Positions 1 through 4,725 of a DNA stretch of 8,897 bases are shown piece by piece. Every line of letters begins with the position of its first letter. Within the stretch, counting starts at the first letter, position 1. This DNA comes from Candidatus Pacearchaeota archaeon (GTDB lineage Archaea > Nanoarchaeota > Nanoarchaeia > Pacearchaeales > GW2011-AR1), in contig NZER01000456.1 of NCBI GenBank assembly GCA_002690445.1, forward strand, positions 1 to 8,897. Reading direction: 5' to 3'. A program made the position numbers and the translations under genes. The notes under the pieces were generated by a model that saw only the letters and a list, made by a program, of their open reading frames with translations, had not been told where the DNA came from and did no database searches.

Positions 1-1
1 C

Positions 2-772
2 TTTGCCAATGAGATGCCTCTTCCTCCCCATAACATCACAGTGCTTCCATTGCAGCATCCTAACGGCATGTTCTTCTCATTCCAGAGCGCATACCAGATG
101 AATCTTGAATGGAAGTCAGGAGAACTGGAGAAACCTCCTATATCAGAAGAGAATAATATTTATGACCAACTACTCCAAGATCCTTTGCCCTTTCTGACAG
201 ACCCACAGACACATAGACATGTAGGAGATCGTAACTGGATCTACATACGTGAAGCATTTGATAAAGACAAAAATTCCGTGATGGAGATATTCCATGATTT
301 TGGTCTAAGGGAAGAATACTACGATAGAAACGTAACTCAGGATTCCAGAATATTTCGGGATGTCATCAAACAGGGTGATCATTTCCCAACAGACTTTGCC
401 GAACCGGAGTATATTGAATTAGTACTGTCCTTGCTGAATTTCCTGAATACTCCTCTGGTACATCTAGAGAGGCGCGGACTTCCACGTTCCACTAGGAAAC
501 AACTGGAGAGAGAAACAGGTGAAGACAAGGGTACGTGGAGCGCACCGAAGTTTGAGTCCAACGTGATCATACTCCGTCATCCACAAAGGAGGGTTGAGCG
601 CGATGAGGACGGTGAGCCTCTCTACCACACATTCAGGTGGTGGAACTCAGGACACTTCCGTAATCAATGGTATCCGTCATTAGGCATTCATAAGCTGAAA
701 TGGATAGATGCCTATATAAAAGGCCCGGAAGGAAAACCTCTTAAAAGGAAAACTTACAGGGTGGAACAGTAA
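2..772 (+). CDS. Phage-type protein of unknown function, probably 5'-truncated by the window edge
   Basis: The frame is open from the first bases of the window. The first ATG is at 14, but no ribosome binding site is visible in the 13 nt before it, so the gene probably begins upstream and is partial; counted from that ATG it has 252 residues. The most recognisable part is C-terminal (about residues 206-245): HTFRWWNSGHFRNQWYPS followed by WIDAYIKGPEG. From memory this resembles an aromatic, His/Arg-rich tail in uncharacterised proteins of actinobacterial phages and mobile elements, whose function I do not know. The middle is charged and helical, with no catalytic motif I recognise. The stop TAA overlaps the next gene's ATG (TAATG at 770-774), so the two are translationally coupled. 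It is not a Nop-domain protein as far as I can judge. Confidence 0.75.
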   Translation, partial: FANEMPLPPHNITVLPLQHPNGMFFSFQSAYQMNLEWKSGELEKPPISEENNIYDQLLQDPLPFLTDPQTHRHVGDRNWIYIREAFDKDKNSVMEIFHDFGLREEYYDRNVTQDSRIFRDVIKQGDHFPTDFAEPEYIELVLSLLNFLNTPLVHLERRGLPRSTRKQLERETGEDKGTWSAPKFESNVIILRHPQRRVERDEDGEPLYHTFRWWNSGHFRNQWYPSLGIHKLKWIDAYIKGPEGKPLKRKTYRVEQ

Positions 773-1026
773 TGTCCAGATTTTCTAAAATTCCCGATAC
801 TATAAAACTACCGGATGAATCATTTGGTAGATGCAAACGATACGAACCAAAGCGTCGAGACAGAACCCAAAAATGTACCAACTACCGACAGGTCATGCTT
901 GCTGATGGGCTGTGTATGCGTTGTTGGGACAGAATGGTTTCAAGACTTACATACAGAGAAACCATTTCCAAAAGCGAGGAAGGGCAGTATCTGGAAAAGG
1001 TACTATCTATAGTCAGAGACAATTGA
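772..1026 (+). CDS. Small Cys4 zinc-binding-like protein (84 aa), paralogue of the protein at 1636-1941
   Basis: The ATG overlaps the upstream stop by one base, and a purine-rich AGGGTGG (about 758-764) precedes it. Four cysteines at about residues 21, 35, 48 and 51 (C-x13-C-x12-C-x2-C) suggest one zinc site. The core has two blocks, LPDESFGRC and LADGLCMRCWDRMV. Both recur in the 101-aa protein inside the array (LPEESFGRC and LADGLCMSCWDKMV), so the two are clear paralogues. The protein is basic, and binding nucleic acid or acting as a protein adaptor are both possible; there is no direct evidence for either. It belongs to the rightward cluster running into the first repeat array. I do not recognise a named family. 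Confidence 0.75.
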   Translation: MSRFSKIPDTIKLPDESFGRCKRYEPKRRDRTQKCTNYRQVMLADGLCMRCWDRMVSRLTYRETISKSEEGQYLEKVLSIVRDN

Positions 1027-1032
1027 TGAATA

Positions 1033-1046
1033 ATCTATATATAGAT
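1033..1046. promoter_or_regulatory. Perfect 14-nt palindrome between two small genes
   Basis: ATCTATATATAGAT is its own reverse complement and lies in the 30-nt gap between the 84-aa and 58-aa genes. It is AT-only apart from one C/G pair, so it is more likely an operator or DNA-flexibility site than a stable RNA hairpin. Function is unknown. Confidence 0.35.
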
Positions 1047-1056
1047 AAATTAGATT

Positions 1057-1233
1057 ATGTTGTGTAAATACTGCGGTAACTCTGTCACCAAGGTAACCAA
1101 CCTCCGGGGGGTTATCATGTGTATGGACTGCTATAACAAAAAGGCGGGTCCGGAAGAGAGGGAGAGGGACCGCTTAATAAAAGAGGCTCGTAGAGAGCGC
1201 ATTGAATGGATGCATAGAGAAAAGTATATATAA
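1057..1233 (+). CDS. Small zinc-ribbon protein (58 aa)
   Basis: This short gene encodes MLCKYCGNSV at its start and MCMDCYNKKAG near residue 21. The cysteines at 3, 6, 22 and 25 form C-x2-C-x15-C-x2-C, a typical zinc-ribbon layout. The C-terminal half (about residues 30-58) is a highly charged Arg/Glu-rich helix that could contact RNA, DNA or a partner. The start is preceded by AT-rich sequence with no good Shine-Dalgarno site, and no other start keeps the first CxxC. Its stop TAA (1231-1233) lies inside a degenerate first edge repeat (1229-1236) of the downstream array, exactly 36 nt before the next edge, so gene and array abut with no gap. No family recognised. Confidence 0.7.
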   Translation: MLCKYCGNSVTKVTNLRGVIMCMDCYNKKAGPEERERDRLIKEARRERIEWMHREKYI

Positions 1234-1635
1234 ACCAAAAAGATCAATAGCACCATAGTTGCCAAGTGAATCCTTTCAACGGAAAGCACCAGAAGGCAAA
1301 AATGAACCAGCATACCAGATAGCAACAGGTAGATTAAGTGAACCCTTAGGATTGACAGCAACAATTCATCGAAGTGAGTCACGGGCCTCGACTGCAACAT
1401 TACAATCGAATGAACCAGCACATGAGACAGCAACAGTCATAAAGAGTGAGTCAGGGTCATAAAAAGCAACAGAATGCCAAAGCGAACTATTAGAACAAAG
1501 AGCACCAGAGAGGGTAAGTGAGCCAGCTTAGAATAAGAGCACCATAGCGCACGAACGAACCATTCGCCACCAAAAGTATCATCAGTGGTAAGTGAACCAT
1601 TATACCGGAAGAGCACCTTTGAAGAAGAGTGAGTT
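1229..1635 (+). repeat. TIGR-like dual-repeat array, block 1a (11 units)
   Basis: Edge repeats start at 1229 (degenerate, TATAAACC), 1265, 1301, 1337, 1373, 1409, 1445, 1481, 1517, 1554, 1591 and 1628. The first eight steps are 36 nt and the last three 37 nt. Between edges lie a ~9-nt spacer, a loop repeat RANAGCAMCA (for example at 1318-1327 and 1354-1363), and a second ~9-nt spacer. Edge forms include AGTGAACC, AGTGAGTC, AATGAACC, AGCGAACT and AACGAACC. I noticed no spacer used twice. The 36-nt unit with two 9-nt spacers and two alternating repeats matches what I know of TIGR arrays, which are processed into ~36-nt box C/D-like guide RNAs. The strand is assigned by analogy with block 2, which has a rightward promoter. 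The array is seen directly; the TIGR identity is inference. Confidence 0.85.
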
Positions 1636-1941
1636 ATGCCACTAAGACTAACGAGAAAGAACCTGACTTCTCACGACAGCTCCAATAGCAAACGAGAAGT
1701 ACCGTCGTTACCGGAAGAGTCCTTCGGGCGGTGTACACGGCGCGCTTCACAGGGGAGGGGTGGTTGCACAACAAAGAAGAAAACCACGTTAGCAGACGGA
1801 TTATGTATGAGTTGCTGGGACAAAATGGTCGGACAGGCATCACCAGCAGAGGATGAAAAGTACGGTAGGACATCTAATCTGCAAAAAGAACCGCAAAATC
1901 GTCCGACAGGACGCCCAAAAGGTTGGAAAAAGCTTAAATGA
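1636..1941 (+). CDS. Small Cys4 zinc-binding-like protein (101 aa) embedded in the repeat array
   Basis: Paralogue of the 84-aa protein at 772-1026: both carry LP(D/E)ESFGRC and LADGLCM(R/S)CWD(R/K)MV. Cysteines at about 33, 44, 57 and 60 give C-x10-C-x12-C-x2-C. The first 24 residues differ from the paralogue and are rich in Ser, Arg and Lys; the C-terminal ~35 residues are Lys/Arg/Pro-rich. The placement is unusual. The ATG directly follows edge repeat AGTGAGTT (1628-1635). The TGA stop (1939-1941) is part of the next edge, AATGAACC (1937-1944). Purine-rich GAAGAAG just upstream, which is array spacer sequence, may serve as ribosome binding site. The gene may have been inserted into or captured by the array, or the array may have grown around it. 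Function unknown; an array-associated role is only suggested by position. Confidence 0.7.
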   Translation: MPLRLTRKNLTSHDSSNSKREVPSLPEESFGRCTRRASQGRGGCTTKKKTTLADGLCMSCWDKMVGQASPAEDEKYGRTSNLQKEPQNRPTGRPKGWKKLK

Positions 1942-2016
1942 ACCACAATTTCCGAAAGTACCAGAAGGACAAAGTGAGCCAAAAAGGACAATTTCAACAA
2001 AAAAGAAGAGCGTAAA
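1937..2016 (+). repeat. TIGR-like dual-repeat array, block 1b (2 units, decaying end)
   Basis: Beyond the embedded gene the array resumes: edge AATGAACC at 1937, a loop-like AGTACCA at about 1957-1963, edge AGTGAGCC at 1973, a degraded loop (TTCAACA, about 1993-1999) and a degraded edge AGCGTAAA at 2009. Both steps are exactly 36 nt, so phase is kept even where the motifs have decayed. The loss of consensus at the 3' end resembles the terminal repeat decay seen in CRISPR and other guide arrays. Confidence 0.7.
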
Positions 2017-2069
2017 ATCCAACTTTACGGCAAATAGAGCAGGTATTCTCATATATAGTTACTACTAAT

Positions 2070-2104
2070 AAGGGGGTATGAGCCAAAAGGGGGGCTATGC
2101 CCTT
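2070..2104 (+). other. G-rich imperfect hairpin after array block 1
   Basis: AAGGG (2070-2074) can pair with CCCTT (2100-2104), and AGCC (2081-2084) with GGCT (2093-2096), giving an interrupted stem. It contains GCTATGCCC (2094-2102), which recurs downstream of the main array at 3732-3740. There is no T-run, so it is not a standard terminator. Possible processing or end signal for the array transcript. Confidence 0.3.
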
Positions 2105-2166
2105 ACTGAGATCCGAATCAGAATTTGAATAGCTGGTCGAGGAGAAAGGAAGGAAAGGAAGGAACG

Positions 2167-2394
2167 GTGGCAAGGCAAAAGTGCGAGATAATCAACAACG
2201 ATAGCGTGAAGTGCCATCGCATATCACGTTACATCATGGGCATTCGCAGTAACATCCCCAGTGTTGCTAACGATGACAACCGCATGTACCACGTATGTGG
2301 CACGCATGACAAGCTGATAGGTAGACACAACCTCATTGCACTTGGCTGGTCCAAGGAGCAAGCCATGCGTTGGGAGTCCAATCCAACCACCTAG
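2167..2394 (+). CDS. Small Cys/His zinc-binding-like protein (75 aa)
   Basis: I chose the GTG at 2167 because the purine-rich repeat AAGGAAGGA lies just upstream; a longer form from TTG at 2125 would add 14 low-complexity Arg/Lys/Glu/Gly residues encoded by that same stretch. From GTG, cysteines at 6, 16 and 44 with His17 and His47 (KCEI, VKCHR, HVCGTH) form a plausible zinc site. The C-terminus has LGWSKEQAMRWE, a helical LGWS-x-E-x-A motif that I recall from small uncharacterised phage proteins. The gene lies between the end of the first array and the iteron/promoter leader of the main array. Function unknown. Confidence 0.6.
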   Translation: MARQKCEIINNDSVKCHRISRYIMGIRSNIPSVANDDNRMYHVCGTHDKLIGRHNLIALGWSKEQAMRWESNPTT

Positions 2395-2472
2395 TGCCCA
2401 TCTAGTGACCACTTAATGTGACCATCTAATGTGATCCATTGGTGTGACACCTTTCAAATACTTAATGTGATA
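2394..2472. repeat. 13-nt iterons (core TGTGAYC) upstream of the main array promoter
   Basis: GTGACC, GTGACC, GTGATC and GTGACA begin at 2405, 2418, 2431 and 2444, spaced by exactly 13 nt. The flanking bases are related (CTAATGTGAYCCA-like). A further copy, TTAATGTGATA, has its core at 2467, and a weaker GTGCCC is at 2394. The period differs from the 36-nt array, though the core GTGAYC resembles the array edge GTGAACC. Direct repeats like these just before a promoter usually bind a repressor, activator or replication initiator. The 2395-2576 interval otherwise has no gene, only a C-rich run near 2481-2491. Confidence 0.6.
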
Positions 2473-2493
2473 CATGTACCACCCACCCCCCTG

Positions 2494-2524
2494 TTGACAT
2501 TGCTATATCAGAAAATGATATGGT
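2494..2524 (+). promoter_or_regulatory. Sigma-70-type promoter, probably driving the main array
   Basis: A perfect -35 TTGACA (2494-2499) is followed after 16 nt by TGATATGGT (2516-2524), readable as an extended -10 (TG-n-TATGGT). The same arrangement, TTGACA-N16-TGATATGAT, occurs at 4578-4608, which supports both. A start near 2530 would place the hairpin and the array in the transcript with no gene in between. Confidence 0.6.
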
Positions 2525-2556
2525 GAGTACCTTAATAACTAAATAGCATCCCATCT

Positions 2557-2579
2557 ATGTATACCCTACGGGTATACAT
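2557..2579 (+). promoter_or_regulatory. Leader hairpin (10-bp perfect inverted repeat) before the main array
   Basis: ATGTATACCC (2557-2566) and GGGTATACAT (2570-2579) are perfect inverted repeats around the 3-nt loop TAC. The 3' arm runs into the first degenerate edge repeat (CATTAACC, 2577-2584). There is no T-run, so it is not a terminator. It may mark or protect the 5' end of the array RNA, or be an operator in DNA. Confidence 0.6.
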
Positions 2580-3678
2580 TAACCATGGAGTCCCAAACGC
2601 AACATCTTGGACGAGTGAACCCTAATTTAAGAACGCACCACGCCAGCCAAGTGAACCCGGTTCGATAATAGCAACACTACGACGGAGTGAACCAGCGCCA
2701 AAAAAAGCAACAAAGTGGCGAAGTGAGTCATCAGTATAGATAGCAACAGTGATAGTCAAGCGAGCCATTTCCAGAGATAGCAGCACCACTCCCAAGTGAA
2801 CCCTTCGAGATAATAGCAACAACGACATATAGTGAACCCCCTCTCCGAAGAGTGCCACGATGAATAAGTGAGCCTGAACCAGCGATAGCAACACTACCGA
2901 GCAGCGAACCCGCCAAGTATAAAAGCACCCATGTGAACAAGTGAGCCATCCTTTGCAACAGCAACATAGACAGTCAGCGAACCCATAGACCCAAGAGCAT
3001 CAAAGTGAGTAAGTGAACCACTGGTTTAGAAAGCACCAAGATAGACAAGTGAACCCTCCTCAGCGATAGCAACAAAATCGTCTAGTGAGTCATATATGTC
3101 GAGAGCATCAGGTAACCACGAACGAACTATCCCATTACGACAGCAACACAGACCATGAGTGAGTCAGCATGTACAAAAGCACCGTGAAGTCGAAGCGAAT
3201 GAGCCATTCTATAAGATAGCAACAACGCTCTCAAGCGATCCAACACCCATGACAGTACCACTGAAACTAAGAGAGCCAACAACTCCTATAGCAACACCTC
3301 TAAAGAGCGAGACAATGGTGCCTAAAAGCAACATATGTAGAGATCGAGCCAGACGATACAAAAGCAACACGCAACGTGAGCGAACCATACCTGCAGAGAG
3401 CACCAAAGTTTTCGAATGAATCAACACCCCAAAGAGCACCCTTCCTATTGAATGAGTCACCCAGCTAGAAAGGCCACATACTCCATGAACGAACCATGAG
3501 ACAGATCGCACCGGATGATACGAGTGAGTCAAGTATTCCGACAGCAACAACTGGTTATGAACGAACCACTGTGATATGAAAGCAACACTGATGAGAAGTG
3601 AACCAATAGCACCGATAGAGCATCAAACCGGACAAGTGAACCAGCGTATAGAAAAGCAGCATCACTGAAGAGTGAAAT
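2577..3678 (+). repeat. TIGR-like dual-repeat array, main block (30 units)
   Basis: From a degenerate first edge at 2577, edges start at 2614, 2650, 2686, 2722, 2759, 2795, 2831, 2867, 2903, 2940, 2976, 3012, 3048, 3084, 3121, 3158, 3198, 3234, 3270, 3306, 3343, 3379, 3415, 3451, 3488, 3523, 3560, 3597, 3635 and 3671. Steps: 18 of 36 nt, 9 of 37, and one each of 35, 38 and 40. Each unit reads edge (RRYGARYC), ~9-nt spacer, loop (RANAGCAMCA), ~9-nt spacer. The last edge (AGTGAAAT) is degraded, and a further loop-like AGCACCA sits at 3697-3703. Spacers look unique. One- to four-base length changes rule out a single protein frame across the block. This matches the architecture known for TIGR arrays (36-nt guide RNA, two 9-nt spacers). 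No repeat here is long enough for a CRISPR. No Nop-domain effector is visible in the window. Confidence 0.9.
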
Positions 3679-3688
3679 AAAAATATAC

Positions 3689-3780
3689 GACACCCAAGCA
3701 CCACATAGCTGAGGAAATTGGCATAACCCCAGCTATGCCCAACCGCATACGAGAGAGGTGATCCCGTGTACTTGGGTGTC
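3689..3780 (+). ncRNA. Folded element at the 3' end of the main array and 5' of the secreted-protein gene
   Basis: An outer stem of 10 perfect pairs joins GACACCCAAG (3689-3698) to CTTGGGTGTC (3771-3780). Inside, CATAGCTG (3704-3711) pairs perfectly with CAGCTATG (3730-3737), extended by two G-C pairs past one mismatch. An alternative hairpin, GGCATA (3719-3724) with TATGCC (3734-3739), would exclude the inner stem. There is no T-run. It could be a 3'-end or processing structure of the array RNA, a cis-regulator of the gene at 3798, or the inverted ends of something that moved. I do not recognise a known riboswitch class. Confidence 0.5.
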
Positions 3781-3797
3781 AAATGAGAGTTTAACAG

Positions 3798-4250
3798 ATG
3801 AAACGTATAGCAAGCATAGGAACAATAGCATTAGTGTTAGCCGCATCAGTATTCATGATAGCGCGTCCCACATATGCAGACACAGGAACAACGATCAGCA
3901 CAGCCGAGAGCGTGATGGGAACGCATACAGTGTGGTTCGGTTCAGGATATGGATTATTCAAGCTACAGAGGTTCGGAACCTACTGTATGCCCGGAGAACG
4001 ATTGACAAACGTTCCCATCGGTGCAAAAGTGCGCGGAATGGAAACAAGGGAATGCGAAGGCATACCCCAACGGTTCAGGCGAGTAACATATGGGAACTAC
4101 TCTGGATGGATGTGGGATTTCACTTTGATGGAGAACGATCCATTAGAAGGACACTTCCCAGATGATACTGAGGAAGAGGTTCCAATACTTAAGGATGACG
4201 AAGCTGTAGAAGAGGCACTAGAGACTGAGCCAGAGGAGCAGGTACAGTGA
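3798..4250 (+). CDS. Secreted protein with signal peptide and SH3-like core (150 aa)
   Basis: The N-terminus is a clear Sec signal: MKR, a hydrophobic stretch (about 5-22), and a likely cleavage after PTYA (residue 27). There is no lipobox cysteine. The mature part contains a region (about 72-107) with an SH3b-like rhythm, PIGAKVRGMETRE followed by RFRRVTYGNYSGWMW, and two cysteines (about 63 and 86) that could form a disulfide outside the cell. The last 40 residues are very acidic. SH3b domains often bind cell wall or ligands at the surface, so a role in surface alteration or exclusion is possible, but no enzyme motif is present. The ribosome binding site is weak (GAGAG at 3785-3789). The gene follows the folded element 3689-3780 closely and overlaps the next gene (GTGA, 4247-4250). 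Confidence 0.7.
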   Translation: MKRIASIGTIALVLAASVFMIARPTYADTGTTISTAESVMGTHTVWFGSGYGLFKLQRFGTYCMPGERLTNVPIGAKVRGMETRECEGIPQRFRRVTYGNYSGWMWDFTLMENDPLEGHFPDDTEEEVPILKDDEAVEEALETEPEEQVQ

Positions 4251-4570
4251 CTGATACAGTAGAACGAACACAGATCAAGTTATATTTCCCACCTGATACG
4301 GCATGTTGTATCAGAGAGTACGAGAACATGCCTAGTCAGGAGTACAAGGTGATGGCAGAGGTCAGCACAACAAAGAAGTTAACGAAACGTTTAGCCATAA
4401 TGGACATAGAGCCTACCAACGGACCATTCTTGTTCTTATATAAGTATATGGGGAAGAACAAGAAGAGAGCGCTTAGAAAGGCAGTATTCAACGCTACGTG
4501 CGAAGCATTAGGCATACAGCCGAAGAGTACAAGCCTTGCACAGTCTGTACCAGAAGTATTGTTCGAGTAG
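4247..4570 (+). CDS. Hypothetical protein (107 aa)
   Basis: The GTG start overlaps the previous stop in a GTGA junction, with AGGAG (4234-4238) eight bases upstream, so translation is coupled to the secreted-protein gene. The protein is mixed alpha/beta in appearance: a beta-like N-terminus (TQIKLYFPPD), two cysteines (CC near residue 20), a central FLFLYKYMG stretch, and a basic segment KNKKRALRKAVFNATCEALG. It has no signal peptide and no recognised motif. It may act with the secreted protein, but cytoplasmic location is more likely. A promoter begins directly after its stop, so it closes this transcription unit. Confidence 0.65.
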   Translation: MTDTVERTQIKLYFPPDTACCIREYENMPSQEYKVMAEVSTTKKLTKRLAIMDIEPTNGPFLFLYKYMGKNKKRALRKAVFNATCEALGIQPKSTSLAQSVPEVLFE

Positions 4571-4577
4571 AATTAAC

Positions 4578-4608
4578 TTGACAAAAACAGAGAAATGGAT
4601 GATATGAT
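4578..4608 (+). promoter_or_regulatory. Sigma-70-type promoter with extended -10
   Basis: TTGACA (4578-4583) is followed after 16 nt by TGATATGAT (4600-4608), whose TATGAT matches the -10 consensus at five of six positions and carries a TG extension. The layout is identical to the main array promoter at 2494-2524. It would start RNA near 4615, upstream of the hairpin at 4664-4697 and the 446-aa gene. Confidence 0.6.
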
Positions 4609-4663
4609 TCATCTCGTGTAAATTTTGTCACTCACTCCGGCTGGCAAAGCACACAACTCCTTT

Positions 4664-4705
4664 GAGAGTGGGTTCCAACAGCCCGGAACCCGCTCTCGCT
4701 TTGTT
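4664..4705 (+). terminator. Strong hairpin with short U-tract: attenuator or end of a short RNA
   Basis: GAGAGTGGGTTCC (4664-4676) pairs with GGAACCCGCTCTC (4685-4697) over 13 positions including one G-U pair, with an 8-nt loop, followed by GCTTTGTTTA. With the promoter at 4578-4608 this defines a transcript of roughly 85-90 nt, or an attenuator before the 446-aa gene at 4726. The T-tract is interrupted, so termination may be partial. Confidence 0.6.
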
Positions 4706-4725
4706 TATAGGGTAATATATCCGAT

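Noticed and set aside
1131..1462. Open frames over block 1a on both strands (1131-1433 leftward, 1259-1462 rightward)
   Set aside because: They show the same periodic artefact, lack ribosome binding sites, and the leftward one overlaps the better supported 58-aa zinc protein.
1853..2068. 71-codon frame overlapping the end of the embedded gene and block 1b
   Set aside because: It shadows the 101-aa gene, which has a paralogue, and then runs through array repeats.
3159..3419. Rightward 86-codon frame inside the main array
   Set aside because: Its translation is only the array motifs in a run without stops; no conserved domain or start signal.
2622..3550. Leftward open frames across the array (for example 2622-2894, 2731-2967, 3209-3550) encoding a 12-residue repeat such as GSL-x3-VAI
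   Set aside because: The 12-residue period is the 36-nt array read through, since 36 is a multiple of three and the reverse-strand motifs contain no stop. The frames break at each 37-, 38- or 40-nt unit, and there is no start signal.
2577..3678. CRISPR array
   Set aside because: The repeats are 8-10 nt, of two alternating kinds, with ~9-nt spacers. CRISPR needs one repeat of about 23-47 nt with spacers of about 25-45 nt. No cas gene is visible.
2577..3678. Replication origin or centromere iterons
   Set aside because: Iterons repeat one site with conserved or absent spacing sequence. Here two motifs alternate and the intervals have fixed length but different sequence. It cannot be fully excluded without binding data.
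3758..4165. 135-codon frame overlapping the secreted-protein gene
   Set aside because: The overlapping frame at 3798 has a clear signal peptide, SH3-like region and coupled downstream start. This one has no recognisable features.
4664..4697. tRNA-like sequence (GGTTCCAAC) near the strong hairpin
   Set aside because: No cloverleaf can be drawn; the sequence is a simple long hairpin.
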